64,000 nucleotides of DNA, from positions 1-64,000 of the forward strand of contig JAVKOQ010000037.1 in the NCBI GenBank assembly GCA_031835245.1. Direction: 5' to 3'. The position numbers and the translations under genes were made by a program. How positions within the stretch are numbered: the first letter of the stretch is position 1; each line of letters begins with the position of its first letter. The notes under the pieces were generated by a model. The model saw only the letters and a list, made by a program, of their open reading frames with translations, did not search any database and was not told the DNA's origin. This DNA comes from Balamuthia mandrillaris. Lineage: Eukaryota; Discosea; Longamoebia; Balamuthiidae. Below, in pieces: positions 20,862-31,403 of the stretch.

Positions 20862-23800
20862 CTACTGTCCTTTGAAAAGAGCGTCACCTCTTTCAGAAAC
20901 TACGCAAGTCAGATTGTCATAGAGCTCTTTGTAAGAGGTGTAGGCTGGAAGGTACAGACGGTTGTTGTTGAGATCTGCGTGAGGAAGGCTGTTTGTTGGT
21001 AGATTCGACTTACATAGCCGAATTGGTGGTCTTAGTTCTTTGAGCCCTTCTTCTGGCAGCAGTACAGTTCCTGTTGGTGGTGTTGTTAGCACATGAGAGA
21101 AAAAGGAAGAGGGAAGAGGAAGCAGAAGCGGAAGCGGAAGCGGAAGAGGAACAAATAAGAAAGAAGGGAAATGCACCAGTGATGAACTGCAATAAGCGAG
21201 CCCGGTCACTGGTAGTAAAGTTGTCAACCGCAGACCAAAACCACTGCGCGACCTCATCAGAGTCTTTCCAATAGGATATGCTCTCCAACTGTTTATTCTC
21301 TGTTGTCTGGATTTCTTCGGGCACAACTATGGCATTAGCGCTGACGTGTTCTCGGATGTCTTCTGCTTTGACGGAAGGAAGTCCACAGAACAGCAGCTCC
21401 AACTCGTTCTCGTCAAACATGTAAAGCAGCTCCTCGTTGATCAGCGAGAAGAAGCCATCCTTCACTTTCTTCATTTGCTTCTCGGTCAACTGTCGCAACC
21501 TAAAGTCGCTGTTTTATTTTTTTAAAGAACAAAATAGAAGAGAGACAAGAGTAAGTACAAAATAAGCTATTCAGAAAAGAAAGCCAAACCTCAAAAGGAA
21601 GAGATACTCCAGCTTGTTTTCCTGCGTGACAAGAATCTGAGATCCATCCGGCTTCAGCTCAACGCGAGCGCGCAGTTTTCCATTCTCGTAAATGTCATCC
21701 GTAAATGTTATGCCCAATTCATCCCAAGGAATGCCTCCTGCATTGTTTCCGTCGTTGCTCAAACCGCTTCCCGTTCGTCTGCGTTGATCCATTGTTGTGG
21801 TCGGAACAGAAGAGAAGAGAGGTCCACTAAAGTTGTTGCCGGTGCTTCCTTGCTTGCGGTGATGCTTACTTCCATTACCGCTTTCAGGAGAACCCGCTGC
21901 TCGCGCCTCTCTTTCTTTCTCCTTCTCTCGTTGCCGCCGCTCTCGTTCCTTCTTTTCTTTCTTGGCCTTTTTTTTCTGTTGTCTCAGCTCCTTCTTTTTG
22001 GCTTTATCCTCTTTTTCTTTCTCCTTCTTGCCTTTGCTGCTGCCACCTTCAGAAGCAGCAGACGTGGATGGTTCCACTGATTTCTTTTCGTTGAGAATAT
22101 TGGCCCAACCATCCAAAGCTTCTCCGGTGAACTGTCTCTTCTCCCAATTCGCCAATGCGTTCCATTGCCCTTCGGATTCTTGTTTGTTATTGAGATTGGA
22201 GGAAGAGTTATTGTTGCTGGACGAAGAAGAAGGGGGCTCCTTGTTGTTCTTTTCACTTTCCTTCTTGGCTCGTTTTTTCTCTTTCTTCAGATCCTTCTTG
22301 CTCATCTTTTTGCTGTCATGGGTTGTTTCATGTTTGTTATCCAAATAACTCAAGAGACTTCCTTTTCGCTTCGCCGATGAATCCGAGGAGCTCAACTTCT
22401 CTCGTGCATCTCTAGCGCTGAAATTTTTTTCCAACTTGGCGCTTCGCGATTTCTCCTTGTCTCCATCTTTCTCCTGCAGTGATTCAAAAGATTCCTCAGT
22501 TAACATGCGGCGCTTCCTTCGTGCCTCCAGAAAAGCATTGTAGGAGCCTGCCCTCGCGGAGCGGTCAGTTCGTTGACGATATTGTTGTTCGAGAATGGTT
22601 TTGGCGAGATTGACTTTGGAAGGAGTGTCCATCGCGTTCAAGTTGTAACTGGTTTCTTCCGATGATGACGCTGGTTGTTGATCCGGTTTTGCAGCAGCCA
22701 AAAGACCCATGAACTCTTGGTGCAATGACTCTTTGGCTTTCTGTTGTTGCTCGATGGCCTGTTTCTTTTTCTTCTTCTTCACTACTTTCTTCATCTCTTC
22801 GTGCATCCTTTGCATTTGAGGGCTACTGTCTTGTTCCTGCTCCTCCTGTTGTTCTTGCTTTTGAATTTTAGGTGTCGTTTCGGAACGAGGCCGTTTTTGT
22901 TCATCGTTGTTCTCATCCTTCTTTGTTTCGTTCTCGTTTGTGTCGGAAGAAGGGCCTTGGAATGTGACCATTTTCTTGGCTCCCATTTGCATTTGTTCGT
23001 AAAAGGCAAGCGTTCCTGTTCGACTCCGTGAAGTAGCTCTTGGCCGCTGTTGTGCTTGCTGATGTTCTTCCTGTTGTCCTCCGTTCCCTCCTCCTCCTTC
23101 CACAATTGAAGCCTCTTTTTTAACCTGTTCCACCACTGGAGATAATAGTTGCTTGCTTGGTATTTCAGCTTTCTCGGAGTCAGCAGCTTTGTCGACATCT
23201 TCCGTCTTTTGCCCAGAATCACTTTCAGAATCGCTGTCAGAGTCGCTGTCATCTTCTTCGTCTTCCTCATCCTCTTCTTCCTCCTCGTCATCTTCGCTAT
23301 CATCAGAGTCTTCGCTTTCTCCTTCGACATCCTCTACTTCCACGCCTTCCTCTTGTCCCTGTTCTTCCTCATCTTGTGCCATTTCCAACATTTTACTGCG
23401 GTAATGGCTCTGTTTCTTTTTGTCTAAAGTTGCTGCTCTTCCTATCTTCCGCAATGGCTTCGAGAAACTGCGCTCCAATCGTTTGGCTTTGGTGATGCCC
23501 ATTCTTTTATCTTCCCCGTTAGTGTCTTTGTTAGGTCTGGAGACACTTTCAGCACTGAGACTCATGCCAGGAACCAGGCTCATGTGACGACGATGACGAG
23601 CGGCGTAAGGACTGCTACCAGAGGCACCTGGTCGTTCTATCGAGGTGTCATCCATCGCTTTAGTCGCAGTACAGGAGATAGAAGAAGAGACATCGCTGAC
23701 AGTTATAGTAGTTCGGTCTTCCGCCGTCCAGGACTTCTTTCTGGCATGTCCACTGCTGGCTGGTGGCTGCAGTTCATTGTTGTCGCTGGTTGGTGTTTTG

Positions 23801-24260
23801 CGCAGGCTCTGTGGAGAGGGTAATTGTTCTTTGGAGCCATGCTTCTTCTCGAGTTGCCATTGTTTAACCAACAACATCTTCTTGTGAAGGGTGAACTTGA
23901 GCATTTGTTCTTGTTGTTGCGGCGGAAAGTTGAGTTCCTTCATCATCGCTCGGAACTGTTGTTCAATCTCTGCCTCGCTCTCTCCATCGTTTTCGCGTTC
24001 ACCGGCAGCAACATTGCTGCCTTTCTTTTTGTGCTTCCACTTCTTGACTTTACTCATGCTGCGTTTGTGGTGGTGGGAGGAGGAAGCGGAGGACGACTTT
24101 GCGGTGAGCGTTGATTTGGGGATATGAGAGTCGCTCTTGCGCTTCACGTGAGTGGGAGAGAAAGTGGAGGGAGCCCCTGATCCGCTTCCAGACAAGATCT
24201 GGTTCTTAATGTTGGGGGTTGATACCACTCTGGTCAGCTGTTTAGAATGGGCAGGTTAGC

Positions 24261-24303
<43 letters not shown>

Positions 24304-27279
24304 AGGAGATACAAAATAATAATAAATAAACAAATAAATAAAAAAGCTGACCTGTTTGGCTCCGTAGTTGTTTTCCAAAATAAACTTGACCTTGGTGGAA
24401 TAGAGCGATGGATCATCAGACTCCAAATCTGCATAATGGACGGGCAATCCCAACAACTGTTTGTAGAACGATCTGGAAAGTCTCACGCCCACGAAATGTC
24501 CTTCTCTGGTGTGAATGACTCTATCATATATGCACTTGGCCAGGAACAAACCCACCAACCGGAAGTAATCCAGTCTCTCCTCATTGCCTATTCAAGTTGA
24601 TAGTTAGCATTCAGACTGAGAGAAGCGTGAAAGAATGAAATAGAAAAAAACAAACCTCTGTTGGAATCCGATGAGCCCTTCTTGCGAAGATTTTTCTTTG
24701 ACGACCTTCGGGAGGTCTCATCCTCTTGAAGCAATTCACTGAGTTCCTGATCAAACGTATGCGCATGCAACAGAGGCACCTGTTGCGGCTGTTCCATAAC
24801 ATCTGTCGCAGAATTTTCCAACAACGAAGAAGAAGAATCCCCGCCAGAATTCGTAGTTTGTGTGTTCGTTCCTTCCGTTTCTATTGTTGTGATTGATGCT
24901 GTAGAACAAGTTCGCTCTAGATTCCCTGAACTCACTCGAGCGAGAGGGGTTTGTTTCTCCAGAATGCCAGAGCTGGGAGGAGAGTTTGGTGGTGTTATCA
25001 GGGGAAACATCATCTTCCGAATGGGGTGAAGTCCGCAGGATATGTGAAGTTGGTTCATTGATGCCGCGTGTTCCTCCTCACCGAAAGCACTCAGAAAGCC
25101 AAACAAGCCATTCTTCATGGAGAACAGCTCTTGTTCCAACAGAGAGAAAAAGCGAACGGTGGTTTCGGGGGAGGAAACTAAAGAGGAGGCGTTGCCGTAG
25201 GGATCCAATCCTTGCTCTTCAAACATAATCGAGAAGTTGGAGCGCCATTGGGCCAAACTTTTGTCTTTGAGGGCTGTGTAAGCTGATGGTAGAAGGTTGT
25301 TGGCGTTGACGGTCACCGCTACAAATAAGTCGTGTTTATAGGAGTTTGTTAATAATGATAATAGACAATATGAAAAAAAAAAAAGAATGAAGTGACGAAC
25401 TGCAAGGAGTGGCTGGTTTTTCAGCATGAATCTTTCGAAGCTCGTTCTCAAAGAAGCAATATCGGTCCTCATAGTTGCTGCAACCTTTTTTGATCTGAAG
25501 GTTGAGATAAGACATGTAAGTGCTGTAGAAAATGCTGCGTTCTTTGCATGATAGAGGGACTCGCTCGCCGTTTTCAAACTCGAGCACTAAACCTGTCGAT
25601 GAATTCTCCTCTATTTCAACCTGAGTACAAAACAAAATAAAAAAACAAAACAAAACAAAACCAAAAGTTGTCATATGGTTTAGAGATAGAAACATATTTT
25701 GATGTGTTATGAAAGGAAAGAGACCTTGATGCTTGGCTTCAACCTAGCGGTATAAACACGAGTTGGTGCGCCTTCACTGAGATAATCGATGATGAGCAAC
25801 TTTTGGGTCAATACCACCTGAGCCGCAGTGCTGTTCAGCATCATCTTGAAGATTACGTGCTTTCTCTCCACATTTTCGTGAACAATTTTCAATTCTTTAG
25901 CTGCAATTTAAAGCTAAATATATGAGAAACCGGAAGGGGGCGTGACGATATCAGAAAAGTCAACGTACGCTTGAGTACACACACGTTTGACCGTCCATCT
26001 TTGAGCAAACGTCCACCGTGTTTGATGTTGATGGCAAAGATGCCACACTTTGGCGGCACAAAACGGATCTTATAGGTACCATCGCTGTTGTCCCCAATAC
26101 TGCACTCAAGCTTGCGGCTCCATTTCTTTCCCTTACGTGTTCCTTCCATCTGTGGTATTCACAAGAAAAGAAAAGAAAAGAAAAGAAAAGAAGAGATGTT
26201 ATAGAAGGATATAGCGAAGCAAACAAGAAAAAGAAACTAAACTATGTTGTTTGTAACACACCTCAACCGAAAAAAGATGACGAGAGGGTAAACCTCCACG
26301 CCTGTGCTCATTCGCAAATGCATCACGCGCTTGCACGATGACAAAGGTCACTTCTTTGAGAGTCAAAGGGATGGGACCGAGGCCGGGTCCTGACACTTGG
26401 GATTTGGCTGGGTCCATGGGTCCTACAGACAGAACAAAAAAAGAATAGAAAGAAAAGGAGCAGGATAGAGAAGGAAGTAAGCAAAACAGATGAAAAAGAT
26501 ATTTGTTCGTTGATGTTACCAGCACGAATGTTAATTTTGTAAGGGCTTCCACTATCTATGATCTGTTCCTTGACTTGGATGATGACATTGTAATGTCCAG
26601 CTTTTTTAGCCGTGTATGTGATTTCGTACTCTCCTAATCATAATAATGAATGAGAGAAGGAACGCAGGAGAATAACAAGAACTGTAGAAGAGTAAAAAGA
26701 TCGAACCATCTTCTTTGGGAATTGCAGAAGGCCACTTGCAGGTCGGAATAACGACGGCCTCGCCAGTTATCTCCATTTTAAAGTTACAACTATCTAACGA
26801 ACCAACATAAACGGTTCCATCGCTGCAAGCAAGCTAAGAAAAAGGTGAAATGCAATAGTCAAACCAACTAAAACCAAAAACAAAAACAAAAAAAAAAAAT
26901 GAGCAAACACAAACCTTCACTTTGAACCGTATTTCTTCTCCAACGATGCCAGCCTCGCTGCTTACGCCTTGACCATAGGCCACACAATGAGCAGCGTCTA
27001 TGATACCATTGCTCTTGACTTTCCTCACAGAGGTTCCTTGAGCGCCTTTACGCTTATTTCGAGCTTTCACGCCCTTTCGAGCGCTAAAGGCCACTACGGC
27101 GCCCAGCGCCACCGTCAACAACAGCCATTGAAAGTTGATCAGGAAGAACTCTAGCAAAACTGCTAACAGCTTTAGGCCTATGAGTAACGCCAACAAACCT
27201 GTTTGATATCAAAAAGAAATACCGTGAGAAAAGAGCGCAATTCAGTAATGCTTAGGGTATATTTGAAAACAAGAACGAA

Positions 27280-27323
<44 letters not shown>

Positions 27324-27640
27324 AAGAAGAAGAGTGCATTACCAATGACAACCACAAATATGGCATCTTTGACAGTTTTTATGCCTCGTAAGTACTGTAC
27401 CAACCACAAGCCAGCGGCAAGAGCGGAGCTCTTCAGGTTCTTGAAGCTCTTCTTCTTGGCTGGCGGACGTGCTGCGGAAGCTCCTTTAATGGTGGTGCCC
27501 GTTGCACGTTTAGATGCTGTGCCAGCCGAGACGGAAGATCTTCTCCTCTTGCCCTCCTCGTCGCCTTTCTTTGTGGTGGAGGATGTGGGTTCGCTTCCAA
27601 CTTTGCGGTTTTCAGTTGCTATTTGTTCAGGAGTAGCCAT
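20862..27640 (-). CDS. AREL1-like filamin-HECT protein lacking the catalytic cysteine
   Basis: Thirteen exons join in frame (27343-27640, 26915-27198, 26707-26833, 26520-26633, 26262-26422, 25969-26149, 25725-25900, 25401-25620, 24656-25318, 24352-24587, 21590-24237, 21177-21499, 20862-21070) to 1,879 residues. Two hydrophobic segments lie at about 85-140, then filamin-type Ig repeats (about 190-390) and a linker with VPLSCKERSIFYST and FFENELRKIHAEKP, both close to animal AREL1. The HECT domain begins near 535 (WRSNFSIMFEEQGLDPYG) and is interrupted by about 115 and then about 820 residues of Ser/Lys/Glu-rich filler. It resumes with VELKPDGSQILVTQENKLEYL, FDENELELLFCGL and RARLLQFITG. In the C-lobe the family's LPxAxTCFNxLxLP reads LPHADLNNNRLYLP, so Asn1845 stands at the cysteine position. 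A ligase function by thioester is therefore doubtful; a scaffold role is possible. Confidence 0.85.
24262..24300. repeat. (GA)n microsatellite in AREL1-like intron 10
   Basis: A GA repeat on the plus strand, (CT)n in the gene's sense, about 25 nt upstream of the acceptor of the largest exon (24237). Confidence 0.8.
27278..27322. repeat. (GA)n microsatellite in AREL1-like intron 1
   Basis: About 22 GA units within the 144-nt first intron, close to the donor side (exon 1 ends at 27343). Confidence 0.8.
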
Positions 27641-28177
27641 TTTCTGCTCTTCCTCCGCTTGCTCTCTTTTGTGTCTCACTTCTTCTCCTTCTTCGTCTCA
27701 ACTGTTCCGTTTCGTTTTTTTTTTCTTCTCGACCAAACGCGAAGAAAGATGGATGAAAGGGAGTGAGAAGGGAAGATGAGCAGCAAAAAAGGGTTTCACC
27801 ACCACTTCTTCCGTGAGCTTGTGCAAAAGGCGCAGAAGAAGGAAGTGGTGGTGGTTCTCGTCACCCACAACAGGTGGTGGTTACGTTGTGTTTCCGCAAA
27901 CGCTTCAGTCCTATTTTTGTTTTAAAAAAATAAAGAAATGGATTTTTTCCCTTGAGTTGGTTGGTAACCCACCCAAACGCTATTCGATAAACTTTCTTTT
28001 TTGTTCCTTGCTTGCTGATCGCCCGAGAAATTTAGAGAGGTTTCGCTCTTTGATTTCCTTCGCTCCCACCGCCAATTTCTTCTCCTTTAATTTTTTTCTT
28101 CCTCTTCTTGGTCTTCTTCTTCTTCTTCTTCTTCTTCTTCTTCTTCTTCTTCTTCTTCTTCTTCTTCTTCTTCTTCT

Positions 28178-28229
<52 letters not shown>

Positions 28230-29151
28230 CAGCTTGCTACCTGGTTCTTCCCTTCATTGGCAAAAGAAAAAAAAAGTACCTTTTTGGGTTTGGCTTGCTC
28301 GTTACTTTAGCGAAGGGGACGGTATACCACGCTCCCCCCCCTCTCTCTCTCTGTTTATTACAGCACCTACGCTTGGTTCCTGTCAATTTTTTTTTCCATG
28401 TGTGTGTGTGTGTGTGTGGGAAGGGTCGTCATGGGGAGGAAAAAAAAACACGAGAGAGAGAGAGAGAGAGAGAAAAGGAGGTAAAGAAAAGAAGCAGTTT
28501 GTTTTCAAACCTGGTAGTACTAGGCAGTTCAACAGGGAGGTGCTCCGCACCCTTTTTTTTAAAAAAAAAAAAGAAAAGGGGGTGTCCCTCTCTGATGTAT
28601 ATAGCAAAGGAGACAGGAACGACGTTAGTGTTATTCCATAGTAAGCTCTCAACAAACGCTTTTTTACAAAAAAATAAATAAAATAGAACACAAGAATAAC
28701 ACACAAACAGGGAGGGGGAAGAAGACTCTGGTTGGTGCCTTCGGTCGGACTTACTTTGCCACGTAGACTTTCCTTCCTTCTTTCTTGCCTCAAGAGAAAA
28801 ATACCAGTAATAAAAGCAATAAAAAAAAAGAAGCGGCCCGAACTTTGTTACCCCCCTAAGGCAGTTTAGACAACACACAAGGGGGAAGCACGGCAATAAA
28901 CAAAGGCTGCCCTAGCAAAAAGCTGGCAAGAAGGCCAAATGAATGTGTTAATGGTGGTGATGGGGGTACATGAAATGGACAGTGCCAACCACCACAGACT
29001 TGTATCAGTAAACTCTAGACACTTTGAGGCGGTGCGGAAGTCGTATCGATTCCTCAATATGCGGTTTCATCATTAATTAAAGATCAGTAGATGATCTTAA
29101 TACAAATAATTATATATATCACAGTTTTTATTTCTATGGTGCTTAGTGTTT
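27641..29151. other. Long intergenic region with TTC, CT and GT microsatellites
   Basis: 1,511 bp upstream of the AREL1-like start and downstream of the GT69 stop. It holds (TTC)n at about 28111-28179, (CT)n at about 28180-28229, (TG)n at about 28400-28418, (GA)n at about 28452-28474 and poly-A runs. A small hairpin GGTGC-TCC-GCACC followed by eight T lies at about 28540-28560. Open frames here are low-complexity. No gene is supported. Confidence 0.5.
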
Positions 29152-30738
29152 TCAGGGGATTGCGTTCAAAGCGTCCTTCTGCTGTGGCAAAAACACCCTT
29201 CCACGGGGGGCGTCCGGGATGTGCACAGTGTTGCCGTTCATCGGATCACAAAACATCGTCTTTGGCGGCGGCACAAACGCTATCTCCTTGTCTTCCAATG
29301 GACTAAAGGGAACACTTAGCCGGTAGAGCTTTGTCCTGAGAATGTCATGGTTGGTTCTGGTGTAGGCCGCTTTGGCAAACGGGACGACCATGAAGCGCGA
29401 GTAGCCCAGGTAGATCATGTCCTTGCAGAGCACGTTCACCTCGGAGGCGGAGCATTGGGAGTAGGCCTGCATGCCCTCGTAGTAATGTTGAATGTAGTAA
29501 TAACGAGGGTCAGGAGGAAAGATCTCCTCTGAACGCTCCCTACGGAACTGGAGCTCTCCGCCCTTGGCCGTCGATGCAGGGTGAGGTTGGTAGAACGGTT
29601 CTGCGCGCAACACAACCAACCCGTTCCAACAGCAGCTCACCTGGAAGGGCAAGCCCTGTTGCAGCAAGAGGTTGCTCTCGGGGTGTAGCACGAAGGCGTT
29701 TACAGGTTCTCGCTGAAAGCCATCTCCGTTGAGGTCCCGACCGACCCAGGTGTCGTAGAAGCCAGGCACGGTATCAAAGTTATAGTCTATTGCACATGTC
29801 ATATCTGCCTTTTGCAGGTAGCTCTGGTACAGCATCTCCAGCACGTCAGAAGCGCAAAACACCACGTCGTTGCTAAAGATGATGCGGTCGTAGCGATGGT
29901 TGGCTGGCGAGTGCTGGTGGCTGCGAAGCGGCGCCAACGCCAAGTTCCTCACCATGGCCAAGAAGTTGATGCGATGCTCTCCATGTTTGCGAGAAACGTT
30001 GTTGCCATGCGCAAAGAAGTGGGCGATGCCTAGCTTTCGCAGTAGCTCGCCCCACTTGCGCAGCAGCTCTACCGTCTGGTCATTGGAGCCGCTTTCGTAG
30101 ATGCTGACAAAGAACCGCTCCGGGCCGAGCATGCGCATGAACGAGGTGAGTTGCATTACCATCGAGGGGAGGAGGTGAGCCGAGTCCTTCAGGTTCAGCG
30201 CCACATAGATATCAGGGAGAGTTCTGTTGGTACCCTCGCCAGAAAAGACAGGAGAACGAGAGAGGTTCAGGTGTCGTTGAGCTCGCCGAGGGTCGAGTTT
30301 AGTTCTGCATTGCGAGGGAGGGTGTCGCTTGCCATCGCTGTCTGGCTGGCTCAATAGTTGCTGCCACTCCACCACCAGCTTCTGGTACTGCTCCTTGGAA
30401 ACGTGCTTGCGGCTCTCTTTCGGTTGATGTGGAGCCTGAGAGATGACTTCTTGAAGAGGGGTCGGAGCGATCAGGCTCTGAGGACCGCCTCCTTCGTCTG
30501 TCTCATCAGCGGCCCTTCTTCTGTGGTTGCGGCCGTGTTGCGGGGAAGAAGGAACTGAACCAGGAGGACGAATAGGAAGGGGTTGAAAGGCAACAATATC
30601 ATGGTTGTTGCTGTTGTTATTGTTGTTGTTGTTATCGTTGGCCACTGAAACGAGAAGCACCACCCACAGGGCGAAGGAGAGAAGACCAGCCGCAAAGAAC
30701 AAGAGCTGGACGTGCTTCCTGCAGGGTCGGATCCACAT
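29152..30738 (-). CDS. GT69 alpha-1,3-mannosyltransferase-like type II membrane protein (CAP59/CMT1 family)
   Basis: Single exon, 528 residues. A short basic N-terminus is followed by one membrane anchor (about residues 10-32; LLFFAAGLLSFALWVVLLV), an Asn/Pro/Gln-rich stem, and the glycosyltransferase family 69 domain (about 170-470). Recognisable blocks are FFVSIYESGSNDQT, HRINFLAMVRNLAL, RIIFSNDVVFCASDVLEML, FYDTWVGRDLNGDGF and FQVSCCWNGLVVL. The family is best known from Cryptococcus capsule synthesis (CMT1, CAP59) and transfers mannose from GDP-mannose in the Golgi lumen. The substrate here is unknown; a cell-surface or cyst-wall glycan is a guess. The gene is much more GC-rich than its flanks and has no intron, unlike most neighbours, which may hint at transfer or retroposition. 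Confidence 0.85.
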   Translation of the reverse strand: MWIRPCRKHVQLLFFAAGLLSFALWVVLLVSVANDNNNNNNNSNNHDIVAFQPLPIRPPGSVPSSPQHGRNHRRRAADETDEGGGPQSLIAPTPLQEVISQAPHQPKESRKHVSKEQYQKLVVEWQQLLSQPDSDGKRHPPSQCRTKLDPRRAQRHLNLSRSPVFSGEGTNRTLPDIYVALNLKDSAHLLPSMVMQLTSFMRMLGPERFFVSIYESGSNDQTVELLRKWGELLRKLGIAHFFAHGNNVSRKHGEHRINFLAMVRNLALAPLRSHQHSPANHRYDRIIFSNDVVFCASDVLEMLYQSYLQKADMTCAIDYNFDTVPGFYDTWVGRDLNGDGFQREPVNAFVLHPESNLLLQQGLPFQVSCCWNGLVVLRAEPFYQPHPASTAKGGELQFRRERSEEIFPPDPRYYYIQHYYEGMQAYSQCSASEVNVLCKDMIYLGYSRFMVVPFAKAAYTRTNHDILRTKLYRLSVPFSPLEDKEIAFVPPPKTMFCDPMNGNTVHIPDAPRGRVFLPQQKDALNAIP

Positions 30739-31403
30739 CCTTTTGCTCGACCGACTTATGTTGTTGCTGCTGCTGCTCGTACCTCACGTTTATGCATGCA
30801 TAGGGTAGCAGGCATCCAACAAGGAAGACCATGACCAACCTTCATTCGGCTGCACGGCCATACCCAAAAAAAGGTGGGTTTTTCCTTGATTTGCGCGTTC
30901 ATGGCTCCCCATAAAGGGAACCGCAGCTTGGGGAGGAAACCCTTTCTTTCCACGGCCTTCGTTTCCTTTCCATCGCGCTTTCTGTTTTTGGAGGTTCGTT
31001 CTCTGCTAATTTCTTCCGTCAAACATATAAGCAAACGGGGAAAAGGTATGGTGAAACAATCAATCTGCAGGTAATGCATTACTCAAGGGAAGGCCTCTTT
31101 TTTCCTTTTCTTTGAAGTTGATCGTGCAGCCTTACGAACCCTTTTGGAAGATGAAAAATAAAAGAGAGAGAGGAGAGAGGAGAGAGGGAGAGGAGAGGGA
31201 GAGGAGAGAGGAGAGGAGAGGAGGAGAGGAGAGGAGAGGGGAGAGGGAGAGGAGAGCAGAGAGGAGAGAGGAGAGGAGAGAGGAGAGAGGAGAGAGAGAG
31301 AGAGAGAGAGGGAGAGAGGAGAGGAGAGGAGAGAGCAGAGAGGAGAGAGGAGAGAGGAGAGAGGAGAGAATAAAAGAAGCGGCGATAGAAAAAATACTTG
31401 GGT
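30739..31403. other. Intergenic region with a long GAGAGG purine tract
   Basis: 665 bp between the GT69 start and the OGFR-domain stop. Bases at about 31162-31370 are an almost pure A/G tract of GAGAGG and GGAGA units. The remainder upstream of the GT69 start has no clear TATA element. Confidence 0.6.

Noticed and set aside
20960-21012. A 50-nt intron (GTAAGT to CACGCAG) near the end of the AREL1-like gene
   Set aside because: Reading through keeps the exact HECT spacing of LPxA and LYLP, while splicing would delete it; neither reading provides the catalytic Cys.
28490-28565. Possible small RNA or pol III gene: TAGTACTAGG, GTTCAA and a GGTGC hairpin followed by T8
   Set aside because: It recalls parts of 5S rRNA and tRNA B boxes, but no 5' half, no A box and no cloverleaf could be built.
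27813-28681. Plus-strand Leu/Ser/Phe-rich frames of 128-177 codons
   Set aside because: They are translations of TTC, CT and GT microsatellites, without other coding signs.
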